This document shows, piece after piece, positions 42,901 to 50,903 of a DNA stretch of 64,000 nucleotides. Within the stretch, counting starts at the first letter, position 1; each line of letters begins with the position of its first letter. Made by a program: the position numbers and the translations under genes. The DNA comes from JAEUIT01 sp044220875. Its GTDB lineage: Bacteria > Planctomycetota > Phycisphaerae > Phycisphaerales > SM1A02. The DNA is taken from contig JBGAQH010000004.1 of NCBI GenBank assembly GCA_044220875.1, positions 1-64,000 on the forward strand, written 5' to 3'. Below the pieces are notes generated by a model. It searched no databases. It was not told the origin of the DNA and saw nothing but the letters and a program-made list of their open reading frames with translations.

Positions 42901-43223
42901 GCCGGCGCCGCGGAAGGCGCGCCCGTCGGGGAGCCCTGCTGACGGACGATCGACTCGCGCCTCGCAGCGACCCACGCTTGGTCCTCGGGGGCAAGACGTG
43001 CGATCTGAAGCGTGATCACCGGCCCATCGTCGCTCTGGATGGAGACCTCTCCGTCGCGTGCGGCAAGGAACGTCCCCCGCCATGCAAGATCCGCGGCGAC
43101 GTGTCTCCAGGTGCGGGCGTTGGCACTCGGACCACCCGTGTCCGCGTGCGGATCGTGGGCCATGAGCGTGGCCGCAGCGCCGCCGGTCAACAGCGTCACA
43201 CACACCAACATCCACTGTCTCAT
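39912..43223 (-). CDS. Four-domain exported fusion: SHD1, YHYH, PEBP-like, metallophosphoesterase
   Basis: A 1103-residue protein. Signal peptide (residues 4-22); an SHD1-like domain (R-T-W-R-H-V ... L-A-P-E-D-Q-A-W-V, about 37-88); a YHYH-type domain with Y-H-Y-H at residues 242-245 and 307-310 and G-Y-P-I-Y-G between; a Pro/Arg/Asp-rich linker (405-452); a PEBP/YbhB-like domain (K-Y-T-C-D-G-E-S-I-A-P-P-F, 457-602); a second P-A-N-D-R-P-R-type linker; a purple-acid-phosphatase-like module with a fibronectin-like front and the metal motifs Q-A-D-S-H-L-D, D-L-G-D-T-F, G-N-H-D and H-G-H-D-H. The ATG at 43223 overlaps the sulfatase stop (ATGA), so the two are coupled. I know of no such architecture. 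Confidence 0.88.
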   Translation of the reverse strand: MRQWMLVCVTLLTGGAAATLMAHDPHADTGGPSANARTWRHVAADLAWRGTFLAARDGEVSIQSDDGPVITLQIARLAPEDQAWVAARRESIVRQQGSPTGAPSAAPAPSATPAPKAPWQAATFAPFAPYVTTRSDERWLYVESDGLPHAPLAFTMMKGIRAWQQQVPLPQRYTGANAWQIPLRPVMAKEPVSGKTELRRGAIALAANGLPIFNALNNRGEDAFAIGELDEFGGHCGRADDYHYHVAPLALAAVVGPGKPIAFALDGYPIYGLFDPAAKPGADAACPRGCTDRLDALNGHGAGDGYHYHASKSYPYINGGMRGEVRVEGDQIVPQPRTDPVREAGRPLRGATITDFASTGPRAWRLTYEIAGKPSRIEYSVDDAGMVHFVRIAADGTRTEEEFRPAGGREPREANEPRDGRPERRGRDGGDAPRRDAKAPPPRDANDPPRAPAAAGFLLSSPVVHDGVLPAKYTCDGESIAPPFAWHDLPKGTKALALTIHHVPPDGGEKVYYVVEGIPADATGLAEGTPGVGRLGRNSLNDRAEYAPPCSKGPGEKRYVATLYALSEALPSSTEPRSRAELLRAIGSTTIATASLELRYTRSGEGKGERAPRERNPPANDRPRDKAPPANDRPRPGLLAQMTSFHTDVPERPFDVVLVQPTDRSIGVSVMGFGETGPVTVAYERAGGKAEQRTASERLVVGSASLITLDRLEPDCEYRYAVTGEQSHATVSGRFHTQRRPGQAFTFTIQADSHLDANMDPAAYVRTLDNALADRPDFHVDLGDTFMTDKRSDFHEALPQYDAQRYYFGRLCASAPLFMALGNHDGEAGWAARGDGDMAAWSYARRTERFPPPLTGAGFYGGQTALRGEAGARRGNHYYAFMWGDAQCIVLDPFWTTTSKPRGGRNASEGGETKELVPTDASWDRTLGREQYDWLKATLEASSPRYRFVFLHHLVGGLGREGRGGVEASPFFEWGGKNADGSAGFAEHRPGWPMPIHELLVKHGVAVVFHGHDHLYVKSERDGLIYQCVPQPGNTNGGTRSAGEYGYVSGEILGSPGHLRVRVTPDAATVDFVRAALPGARNERDNGTVAASYAIQPRRSTAS

Positions 43224-44752
43224 GATGCACCGTCCTTCTTGGTGTCGTCCTTCTTGGTGTCGTCCTTCTTGGTGTCGTCCTTCTTCTTGCCACCCTGCTT
43301 CTGGCCCCCCTGCTTCTTCTGGCCCTGCTTCTGGCCCTGCCCCTGGCCATCGGGCTTCTGACCGCCGCGACCTCGCGCGGCGTTGCCGTAGGCGGCGACC
43401 TCCTTCGCGAGCTCGGCGACAATCTCGGGGTGCTCCGCGGCGACATCCTTCGTCTCCGCGGGGTCCTCGATGATGTTGAAGAGAAGCGGCGGCGCCCCAC
43501 CCGACTGGGTCACGAGCTTCCACGGCGAGCGGATGCAGGCTGCGTCCTTGGTGCCCATCACGAAAGCTGGGTGCGGGACCGCCTCGCCGCTGCGAAGGGC
43601 CGGCCAGAGGTCGATGCCGTCAAGCCGCGACTCGACGCCCATCGGCACGCCGGCGGCGCTGCAAAGCGTCGGGAAGACGTCCATCACCGACATGAACTGG
43701 TCGCTCTTCCCCGTCGGCTTGATGACGCCGGGCCAGCGCACCGCCGCGGGGACCCGGATCCCGCCCTCAAAGGTCTCACCCTTCTCTCCGCGCAGCGGGG
43801 CGTTGCTGGCTCCCTGCGAGAGCTGCCCGCCGTTGTCGCCGAAGAAGAGCACGATCGTCGAGTCCCGCAGCCCTGCCGCGTCGATTTCGGCAAGAAGCCG
43901 GCCGATCGCGGCGTCCATGTGCGTTACGTTCGCGGTGATGATCGGGCGCTTCTCGCGTCGCGACAATTCCTTGGCCGACGGTGGCGGAGCGAGCGGCCCA
44001 TGCACGGCGTTGAAGGCCAGATACAGAAGGAACGGCTTCGCGACATCGCGATCCTTCACGTGGCGTATGGCGTCGTCGACCAGCAGATCGGTCGTGAAGC
44101 CCTCCTCCTCGACCGGGACGCCGTTGCGCTGCCAATCGAGCTGCTGAAGATCGTGTCGCGTGTGGTCGTAGTAGTCGATCGCGCCGTGCAGGAAGCCGTA
44201 GAAGTAGTCGAAGCCGCGTCGATAGGGCCGGTACTCCTCGCCCGACTTGGCATTGTCCGCGTTGCCCCCGAGGTGCCACTTGCCGAACATCCATGTTTGG
44301 TACCCGGCGTCGCGGAAGGCCTGCGGAAGAATGCGGTACGTCAGTTCGAGCCCGTTGCTGTTGTTGACCCCGGTGCGGAGCGTCGAGACGCCGGTCAGCA
44401 ACGCCGCCCGCGTCACGCTGCAGATCGGATTCGCGTAGAAGCGGTCGAGTCGCGCGCCCTCCCGGGCGAGCGCGTCGATGTTCGGCGTCCTCACCGCCGG
44501 GTTGTTCCAGCCGACGTCGCCGAAGCCATGGTCGTCGGACACGATGAGGACGATGTTCGGTCGCCTGTGCCCGGGCGCCGCCGGAGCGGATCCCGGCGCG
44601 GCGGCGGGTGGCGCCGACGGCGGAGCGCCGTCGGCGGCTGCGGCGCCCCGAACGACCACCATCGCGATCACCCACGCGAGAGCGCACGCGAAGGCAGGGA
44701 GGCGGACGAGGAATGCCGTCCGCCGCAGACACCGGGTTCGGTACGTGGTCAT
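43220..44752 (-). CDS. Exported sulfatase (alkaline-phosphatase superfamily)
   Basis: Hydrolyses sulfate esters, probably of algal or host polysaccharides. The 510-residue product has a signal (hydrophobic 13-40), then R-P-N-I-V-L-I-V-S-D-D-H-G, the metal and core motif, and the modification site P-I-C-S-V-T-R-A-A-L-L-T-G with Cys111 as the residue converted to formylglycine. The usual site is C-x-P-S-R; here the third position is Val, not Pro. G-K-W-H-L-G and G-D-N-G-G follow as in the family. The tail is a Lys/Gln/Gly-rich stretch ending in K-K-D-D-T repeats. A FGE gene lies 1.6 kb away, and the fusion gene is coupled downstream by ATGA. Confidence 0.93.
   Translation of the reverse strand: MTTYRTRCLRRTAFLVRLPAFACALAWVIAMVVVRGAAAADGAPPSAPPAAAPGSAPAAPGHRRPNIVLIVSDDHGFGDVGWNNPAVRTPNIDALAREGARLDRFYANPICSVTRAALLTGVSTLRTGVNNSNGLELTYRILPQAFRDAGYQTWMFGKWHLGGNADNAKSGEEYRPYRRGFDYFYGFLHGAIDYYDHTRHDLQQLDWQRNGVPVEEEGFTTDLLVDDAIRHVKDRDVAKPFLLYLAFNAVHGPLAPPPSAKELSRREKRPIITANVTHMDAAIGRLLAEIDAAGLRDSTIVLFFGDNGGQLSQGASNAPLRGEKGETFEGGIRVPAAVRWPGVIKPTGKSDQFMSVMDVFPTLCSAAGVPMGVESRLDGIDLWPALRSGEAVPHPAFVMGTKDAACIRSPWKLVTQSGGAPPLLFNIIEDPAETKDVAAEHPEIVAELAKEVAAYGNAARGRGGQKPDGQGQGQKQGQKKQGGQKQGGKKKDDTKKDDTKKDDTKKDGAS
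43231..43290 (-). repeat. 15-bp tandem repeat coding K-K-D-D-T in the sulfatase tail
   Basis: Three exact copies of CGTCCTTCTTGGTGT (43231-43275) and one diverged copy (43276-43290). They encode consecutive K-K-D-D-T pentapeptides at the sulfatase C terminus. Whole-codon units mean slippage changes length without a frameshift. Confidence 0.9.
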
Positions 44753-44755
44753 GCG

Positions 44756-45691
44756 CTACTCCATGGGAAGGACGCGGCGCTGGGCATCGTGATGGGCCGC
44801 ATGGGAAAAGAAGTCGTCGGGAAGCGCGTCGCTTGACTCGAGGGTGAGTTCCACGCTGCGCGGGCCGCCCTTGGCCTGCGGAAGACGGTCGAAGACCATG
44901 CGCTGCACCACGCCGCTGTGCGGGTCGTAGTCGATCACGACGCGCTTGGGACCACGCCGCACGTCGTCGCGCCGCGTCGCCTCGATGCGGGCGACATGCG
45001 CCGATGGGTGCGGCGCATGGCCGCGCACGGAGATGCGATAGCGTGCCGCGAGCGAAGCGAGATCGTCTGCGAGATCGAGAAACGGAAGGTCGTGCTGTTC
45101 GCCCGGAAGCAGCCCGCGAAAGCGACGCGGATCGCCGCTGACCCGTACCGGCCCATCGGCGGGCACGAACCAGGCGGTCGCGCCGTCGCTGCCCGAAACG
45201 GTTCGCTCGCTCCCGGCACCGCGAATGAGCACGTACGAGCGACCGCCGCGCACGTGCAGCGTCGCCCCCTCAAGCGAGCTCGTCGTGTCGTCGATCCCCC
45301 GAATGCGGTAGGTGCGGTCCGAGGCCGCGGTGCGGGCGGCAATGCGGGCCAGGTCGCCGGTCGCGAATGCCGTCGTGAGTGATTGAGGGACGAGCCAAAG
45401 CAGCATCGCCATCACGAGAGCGGCGGCGATCGGCGCGAGGCGTCGCGTCGGGGTCGCCTCACGGGCCACCGCACACACGACGGATCGCGGCGCGGCCTGA
45501 GCGCTCAGCATGTGGCCGAGGTGGTCCTCGAGGAGGAGCGCCCGGGCGAAGGCTTCGGCACACTGCGGATCCGTCGAGATGCGGGATCGGAATGCCGCGG
45601 CCTCGTCCGGCGAGAGCGAGCCGTCGAGGGCCTGCTCGATCAGGCGACGGTCGGAAGCGGCAATCCCGTCCGACGAGGAGGGCTCAGGCAC
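44756..45691 (-). CDS. Anti-sigma factor-like membrane protein
   Basis: A 311-residue product. The N-terminal part has a zinc-less anti-sigma-type helical domain (L-I-E-Q-A-L-D-G-S-L-S-P-D-E-A-A-A-F), a transmembrane helix around residues 94-109 (A-A-L-V-M-A-M-L-L-W-L-V), then an extracytoplasmic beta-rich domain of FecR/MucB flavour. The GTG start at 45691 overlaps the sigma-factor stop by 8 bases, so it is coupled to it and probably binds it. The sulfatase gene starts 3 bases past this gene's stop codon, which puts sulfatase and fusion gene in the same operon. Confidence 0.8.
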   Translation of the reverse strand: MPEPSSSDGIAASDRRLIEQALDGSLSPDEAAAFRSRISTDPQCAEAFARALLLEDHLGHMLSAQAAPRSVVCAVAREATPTRRLAPIAAALVMAMLLWLVPQSLTTAFATGDLARIAARTAASDRTYRIRGIDDTTSSLEGATLHVRGGRSYVLIRGAGSERTVSGSDGATAWFVPADGPVRVSGDPRRFRGLLPGEQHDLPFLDLADDLASLAARYRISVRGHAPHPSAHVARIEATRRDDVRRGPKRVVIDYDPHSGVVQRMVFDRLPQAKGGPRSVELTLESSDALPDDFFSHAAHHDAQRRVLPME

Positions 45692-46211
45692 GGCGCGTCT
45701 CCTCCATCGCCATGCGTTCCTCGATGCACTGCCGCATCGCATCACGGGCCCGCTGGAGCGCCTTCGACACGGTGTTCGGGTGCATGCCGAGGGCAACGGC
45801 GATCCGCTGGGGCGTCATGTCGCTTCGATAGCGGAGATCGCAGATCTCGCGGACCCTTCCTTCGAGTCGCTCGAGGCAATCGGCGAGGAAGGCGAGCTTC
45901 GCGGATTCCGCCTCGGCGACCCGGGCGATCGCCGCACTCAGGGCGTCGAGCGCTGCGCCATCGAGCAACGATGGCGCACGCCGCTTCCGCCGAAGATGGT
46001 CCAGCGCGTGGTGCCGGGCGATTCCCAGAGCCCACGGGAGAAAGGGCCGGGCAGGATCGAAGCCGGCGTAGGACTCGATCACGGCGACGGCGGCACTCTG
46101 CAGGATGTCCTCGCGGTCACGTCGATCGGCGACCATCGCCGAGACCAGCGCGGAGACCGCAGGTTGGGCCGTGGTCCACTGAGCAATCGCCGTACGAGTC
46201 CGTTCGTCCAT
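45684..46211 (-). CDS. ECF-type RNA polymerase sigma factor
   Basis: A 175-residue sigma-70 family member. Region 2 reads D-R-E-D-I-L-Q-S-A-A-V-A-V-I-E-S with F-L-P-W-A-L-G-I-A-R-H-H-A-L-D-H-L-R-R-K-R-R; region 4 reads L-R-Y-R-S-D-M-T-P-Q-R-I-A-V-A-L-G-M-H-P-N-T-V. It resembles the planctomycete-type ECF groups. With the adjacent anti-sigma it probably controls the sulfatase operon and possibly the divergent FGE gene. No obvious target promoter pair was found. Confidence 0.93.
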   Translation of the reverse strand: MDERTRTAIAQWTTAQPAVSALVSAMVADRRDREDILQSAAVAVIESYAGFDPARPFLPWALGIARHHALDHLRRKRRAPSLLDGAALDALSAAIARVAEAESAKLAFLADCLERLEGRVREICDLRYRSDMTPQRIAVALGMHPNTVSKALQRARDAMRQCIEERMAMEETRRA

Positions 46212-46337
46212 GAGTATCCAGCCGGAGCCGATGTCGGAGTGCAGGGCGGCTCATCCTCCTTTCGTCCGAAACCGCACATCGTGACCGCAAATGCTTCATT
46301 CGGCGGAATGTTCTGCTGGCTCGTATCGTGGAGGCGC

Positions 46338-47456
46338 ATGGTCCGATCGATGGGCATCACGCTCTCCCTTCTTGCGGCGCCGCTCGTGGCGGGCGGCTGC
46401 GCGTCGCCCCGTGGCGCAACGTCGACGACAGCGGTGCCGCCTCCCCCGGGCATGGTGCTCATTCCCGGCGGCCGATCGACCATTGGATCAGACGATCCGA
46501 TCTCGCTTGCCGCCGAGCGTCCCGCTCATGCGGTCGAGGTCGATGCCTTCTGGATCGACGCGACCGAGGTGACCAACGAGGCGTTCGCGGCCTTTGTCGC
46601 GGCAACCGGCTATGTGACGACCGCGGAACGCCCACCGGACTGGGACCTGCTGAAGACGGAGCTTCCGCCCGGGACAGCTCGTCCGGCAGATGACGTGCTC
46701 GTCCCCGGCTCGCTCCTCTTCCGCCAGCCGCCATCGACGGCGGTGGCCGAAGACGTCAATCCTTCGACCTGGTGGGCCTGGACGCCGGGTGCGTCGTGGC
46801 GCCACCCTGAGGGCCCGGGAAGTTCGATCGAGGGGCGACCGACCGATCCGGTCGTGCATGTCAGTTGGGCCGACGCCTCGGCGTACGCGGCGTGGGCGGG
46901 CAAGCGGCTCCCGACTGAAGCGGAGTGGGAGATCGCGGCGCGGGGCGGCAGCGACTCGCGCTATCCCTGGGGGGCGGAGCGCATGCCGCAGGGATGTCCG
47001 ATGGCCAACGTCTGGCAAGGACGTTTCCCAGTCGAGTCCCTCGGCACGGACGGATACGACGGCCGCGCGCCCGTCGGTCGATTCGCACCGAATCGCTACG
47101 GCCTCTTCGACATGATCGGCAACGTGTGGGAGTGGTGCGAGGACGCGTATGACCCGACCATGCACGCTCGACTCGCGGCCCAAAGAGACTGCCCGCACGA
47201 CCCGACCGGGCCGACGGTGCGGCACGATCCGAAAGTCGGGACGGAACGAGCGATCCGCGGAGGTTCCTATCTTTGTGCCGAGAACTACTGCCAGAACGAT
47301 CGCCCCTCCGCTCGCAGGGGGCTTGCCTGGGATACGAGCATGAGCCACATCGGATTTCGGTGCGCACGGTCGGTGATGGCGTCCCGACCAGGCATGGCTG
47401 CGTCCCCCGACTCGGCTGCCCACCACGAAGCGAAGAGCAGGAGCGGCATCCGGTGA
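46338..47456 (+). CDS. Formylglycine-generating enzyme (sulfatase-modifying factor), lipoprotein
   Basis: A 372-residue protein. A lipobox (L-V-A-G-G-C, Cys21) predicts lipid anchoring. The FGE/SUMF1 domain follows: P-G-M-V-L-I-P-G-G, T-E-V-T-N-E-A-F, K-R-L-P-T-E-A-E-W-E, N-V-W-E-W-C and G-F-R-C-A. It keeps the catalytic pair found in the human enzyme, G-G-S-Y-L-C-A-E-N-Y-C (Cys313 and Cys318), unlike the two FGE-like domains at 33-38 kb, so this one can plausibly oxidise the sulfatase Cys to formylglycine. GGAGG lies only 3 bases before the ATG at 46338; 46350 is the alternative. It is divergent from the sigma-factor gene, 126 bases away. Confidence 0.93.
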   Translation: MVRSMGITLSLLAAPLVAGGCASPRGATSTTAVPPPPGMVLIPGGRSTIGSDDPISLAAERPAHAVEVDAFWIDATEVTNEAFAAFVAATGYVTTAERPPDWDLLKTELPPGTARPADDVLVPGSLLFRQPPSTAVAEDVNPSTWWAWTPGASWRHPEGPGSSIEGRPTDPVVHVSWADASAYAAWAGKRLPTEAEWEIAARGGSDSRYPWGAERMPQGCPMANVWQGRFPVESLGTDGYDGRAPVGRFAPNRYGLFDMIGNVWEWCEDAYDPTMHARLAAQRDCPHDPTGPTVRHDPKVGTERAIRGGSYLCAENYCQNDRPSARRGLAWDTSMSHIGFRCARSVMASRPGMAASPDSAAHHEAKSRSGIR

Positions 47457-47787
47457 CCTTCCCCCATCGGTGATTCCACGGCAACGCCAGCGCCAGGTCC
47501 GCGAGCCCCGAGGCGACAACCCCGCCGCGGGAGGATCCGCGATGAGCCAGACGTCGTTCCGTCGCATGCGCCGTTCATGGGTTGAAGCGAAATCTCGGAC
47601 CCCGATCGGGCCGGGGTGCCTGACGATTGCGACGCGGCACGCTGCGGCGCGAAATCCGTGAACCGATCCGCGAAAGCCTCTCGCATGAGACTCCGGACTC
47701 GCAGTCGGGAAGCGTCAACGCTGCCGACGCCGTCGCGAGCCGTCAATGTCGACCTGGTGTGTTCACTGTCCCCCTGCGGAGGTTCCC
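47457..47787 (+). other. Gene-free stretch after the FGE gene
   Basis: 331 bases with no supported gene. I see only a weak GC-rich hairpin (CCCCG/CGGGG, near 47602-47617) and the GGAGG site of the next gene. Confidence 0.5.
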
Positions 47788-49365
47788 GTGAAGCTGTTTG
47801 AGCGTCGTTCTGGCTGGCTGTGTGGTATCGCCCTCTCCATCACCTCAGCGGTGTTTGCCGGTGGCGGCACCTGCTGCCCGAACGACCTCGACGGTGACGG
47901 CGAGGTGGGAGCCAGCGACCTGTCGATCCTCCTCGGCGGCTGGGGCATCTGCTCCGCGGACTGCTCGTCCACGATGGTCGTCGGGCGCATCACGCGTCTT
48001 GATGGATCGCCGGTGGCGCACGCGGTGGTCACGTCCTCGCTCGGAGGCCAAGGGGTCAGCGGCACCAACGGGAGCTTCGGCTTTTCCGTCACGGTCACCG
48101 ACGCCACGGCCTCGCTCTCCGTGACCGCCATCACGCAGATGGACGGAGAGACCTATCTCGGAACGCAGGAGATCGTCCCCGTCGAGGCCAACGGCGTCAC
48201 CGACGCCGGGATCATGTCGGTCGCGCCGGGAGCAACCTGCCCGTCAACCTGGCTGCCCGGATTCGGCGCTGGCACGTCCAACGGAAAGATCTACTCCGTG
48301 ACCGCATTCGACGATGGCTCGGGCAGTGGCCCGTCGCTCGTCGTCGGCGGCCAATTCAGTTCCATCGGCGGCGTCGCAGCGAACAACGTCGCGCGGTGGA
48401 ATGGCACGTCGTGGACCGCGATGGGCGCCGGGTTCAACAGTGTCGTTGCTGACCTGGCCGTCATCCACAGCCCGAACGGCACGTCCGACACGCTGTATGC
48501 CGGCGGCTTCTTCACCAGTTCGGGGGGATCGTCACTCGGCCACATCGCCCGCTGGAACGGGACGACATGGTCGCCTCTTGGCAGCGGTGTGGACGCCATC
48601 GTGCGCGATCTGCTCGTGGTGAACGACGGTACTCCGAGCCCCTCGGTGGTGGCCGCCGGGGACTTCCTGATCGCCGGAGGCGTCAGCGCCCCCAAAGTGG
48701 CGAGGTGGGACGGCGCCACCTGGTCGGGATACGGCACGGGGCCGGGGCAGGCCGGCTCGGTCTTCGCAGTCGCGGTCTGCGATGACGGCACGATCGGCGG
48801 CCCGGCGCTCTATGCAGGCGGATCCGCTGGCATCCCCGGCCGAGTCGCGAAGTGGAACGGAAGCGCCTGGGTATCGGTCGGGGGCGGCATCGACAACGCC
48901 AACGTGTTCGCGCTCGCGTCCTACCGCGATCCCGCGACCGGACGCCAGGCCCTGTACGCGGGCGGATCCTTCACGGGCGCAGGTGGACAGGCCGCTGCAG
49001 GCATCGCCATGTGGAATGGTGTGGCCTGGTCATCCGTGGGAAGTGGCATCAGCGCCGGCGGATGGATCTACAGCCTCTCGGTCTTCGACGACGGCACCGG
49101 CCACGGCCCGCGACTCTTCGCCAGCGGCGAATTCACCACCGCCGGCGGTGTGCCCGCGGAGCGCGTCGCTGCGTGGGACGGCTCGCAGTGGACCGGCCTT
49201 GGCGGCGCCATCGACGGTCCCGTCCGCTGCGTGCGGACGGCCGACCTTCACCTCGGCGGCGGGACGATCCTGTACGCGGGCGGCGACTTCACCGCCGGCC
49301 CGGCCGGGCAGCCCTACCTCGCCCGCTTCGGTTGCGTTCCGGGGACGAACGATCGCAGACGCTGA
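47788..49365 (+). CDS. Secreted propeller-like repeat protein with a dockerin-like repeat
   Basis: A 525-residue product. The GTG at 47788 follows GGAGG at 6 bases and starts a signal peptide (hydrophobic 10-24). One dockerin repeat (D-L-D-G-D-G-E-V-G-A-S-D-L) comes right after it, at the N terminus rather than the usual C terminus. A carboxypeptidase-like domain follows, then about seven repeats of the form A-R-W-N-G-x-x-W ... L-Y-A-G-G-x-F, a beta-propeller pattern. It is one of the surface-propeller proteins common in this phylum. No activity can be named. Confidence 0.85.
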   Translation: MKLFERRSGWLCGIALSITSAVFAGGGTCCPNDLDGDGEVGASDLSILLGGWGICSADCSSTMVVGRITRLDGSPVAHAVVTSSLGGQGVSGTNGSFGFSVTVTDATASLSVTAITQMDGETYLGTQEIVPVEANGVTDAGIMSVAPGATCPSTWLPGFGAGTSNGKIYSVTAFDDGSGSGPSLVVGGQFSSIGGVAANNVARWNGTSWTAMGAGFNSVVADLAVIHSPNGTSDTLYAGGFFTSSGGSSLGHIARWNGTTWSPLGSGVDAIVRDLLVVNDGTPSPSVVAAGDFLIAGGVSAPKVARWDGATWSGYGTGPGQAGSVFAVAVCDDGTIGGPALYAGGSAGIPGRVAKWNGSAWVSVGGGIDNANVFALASYRDPATGRQALYAGGSFTGAGGQAAAGIAMWNGVAWSSVGSGISAGGWIYSLSVFDDGTGHGPRLFASGEFTTAGGVPAERVAAWDGSQWTGLGGAIDGPVRCVRTADLHLGGGTILYAGGDFTAGPAGQPYLARFGCVPGTNDRRR

Positions 49366-49386
49366 GCGTCTGGCGCCATCGTCGCG

Positions 49387-50556
49387 TTAGGGGCAGGAGT
49401 CGAGCGTGACCTTCATCTCGAAGTGCCCCGTCGCCATGAGGAAACCCGAGACCTGGATGTAGTAGATCCAGCCCGGATCGGTCTCGAAGGAGACGCGGCT
49501 CTTTCGGTTGAGCCCGCCGATCTGGCAACCGGGCAGGAGACTGTCGTCGTTGCAGGCGACGAGCGTCTGAGCGCACGTGCCGCTGGGACCGATCTTCCAG
49601 ATCGTGACCACGGTGTCGAAATCGGTGCCGGGGTTGCAGAGCGACACGGTCATGTTCGCGCCGGGCAGATTGCACGGCGGCGTGAACCAGTACCAGACGC
49701 TGGCCCCATCGCCCGTGACGCAGTTGGCCGTGTCCGGCGTGCCAAACTGCTGAATGTTGTCGTTCAGGATCGTCGCGGACGCCGGGTTCGTGATCTTGAT
49801 CGCGTTCTCGCAATCCCAGCCGGCCGGAATGAAGTTGAGGGCGAAGAACCCCTCGCCCTGATAGCCCTGATACCCGCCGATTCTGATTTTGTAGTGCTCG
49901 TTCTTCTCGACGTTCACCCAGAGCGCCGAGCCGAAGCCGCAGGCACCGCCCGCGTCATCGTTGCAGCCCAAAAGCGTCGCGAACGAGAGGCCGCTCGTCG
50001 GGCAGGCGATGAGGCCGGGGATCGTCGATCCATACACGGCCATGCGCGTATCCCATCCTGGGTTGCAGATCCCGAGGGCGATCTGACCGTCCGCTGGCGC
50101 CTGGTAGTCGAACCAGACGTCGTGATCGATCTGGTTGTAGCCGGCAATCGTGCAATCGCCGCTTGCGAACGAGGGACCGTCGATGTCGGCGCCGAGCGTG
50201 CAGAAGTAGTTGTAGAAGGTCTCATACGCGGGGTATGCGTCGTTGCAGTGGTCGTTCCCCGGCGCAATCACGCACGGCCCCCACGCCCCCAGCAGAATCG
50301 ACAGGTCCGCCCCGGTGACGGGGTCGTTGCCATCGAGGTCACCGATGCCGGTGCCACCCCAGTTCCCGAGCAGGAGCGCCAAGTCCGAACCGTCCACGAC
50401 GCCGTCGCTGTTGAGATCGCCTCGGCAACAGGCCAAGCCGGCGACGCCACCAGATGCGGGCCGCTTCTCCGGCGCGTTTGGAGCGCGTCGGTCGGGCGGA
50501 GCGACGGAAAACGTGCTGGAGAGGATCGTGGCGAAAGCAAGCGTCAGGAGCGGCAT
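49387..50556 (-). CDS. Secreted dockerin protein with two beta-sandwich (PPC-like) domains
   Basis: A 389-residue product with a signal peptide, then two N-terminal dockerin repeats (D-L-N-S-D-G-V-V-D-G-S-D-L and D-L-D-G-N-D-P-V-T-G-A-D-L), then two domains each with D-V-W-F-D-Y or V-W-Y-W-F-T and C-N-P-G-x-D-T/F-D motifs typical of bacterial pre-peptidase C-terminal-like sandwiches. Paired cysteines suggest disulfides. Function unknown; likely carbohydrate or matrix binding. It ends convergently with the propeller gene, 21 bases away. Confidence 0.83.
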   Translation of the reverse strand: MPLLTLAFATILSSTFSVAPPDRRAPNAPEKRPASGGVAGLACCRGDLNSDGVVDGSDLALLLGNWGGTGIGDLDGNDPVTGADLSILLGAWGPCVIAPGNDHCNDAYPAYETFYNYFCTLGADIDGPSFASGDCTIAGYNQIDHDVWFDYQAPADGQIALGICNPGWDTRMAVYGSTIPGLIACPTSGLSFATLLGCNDDAGGACGFGSALWVNVEKNEHYKIRIGGYQGYQGEGFFALNFIPAGWDCENAIKITNPASATILNDNIQQFGTPDTANCVTGDGASVWYWFTPPCNLPGANMTVSLCNPGTDFDTVVTIWKIGPSGTCAQTLVACNDDSLLPGCQIGGLNRKSRVSFETDPGWIYYIQVSGFLMATGHFEMKVTLDSCP

Positions 50557-50903
50557 CGTGTCAACCTCGTGCGTCTCAGCAGGCGAAGAGCGGGGTCACC
50601 CGTCCCGGGACATTCCAGGACGCCCCCGCCCAACGCCGACCACGGAACACGGGACTGCCGGCGTTCCTCCGCAAGGAAACTCGTCAGGAAGGTCGAGATG
50701 GGAGGCGTGGGCGGGCACGCCGGGGGTCCGGGGTGAGGTTCGCTGGAAAGGAACTCGCCGCTCGTCGGATCGAGACGACCCGCCTGCGATGCAGACGGTC
50801 GATGGTCCGCGACCGGATGTGTCTCACGGAGACACGGAGACACGGAGGCACGGAGACGGAGGGAGCAACGGAGCGCGCCCCCCCTCCCCCATCACTCCGC
50901 GCG
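50557..50903 (+). other. Intergenic stretch with a CACGGAG-type repeat
   Basis: 347 bases with no supported gene. At 50825-50857 a short (CACGGAGA)-type run occurs, related to the inner arms of the 32.7-kb repeat. The rest shows nothing clear. Confidence 0.6.
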
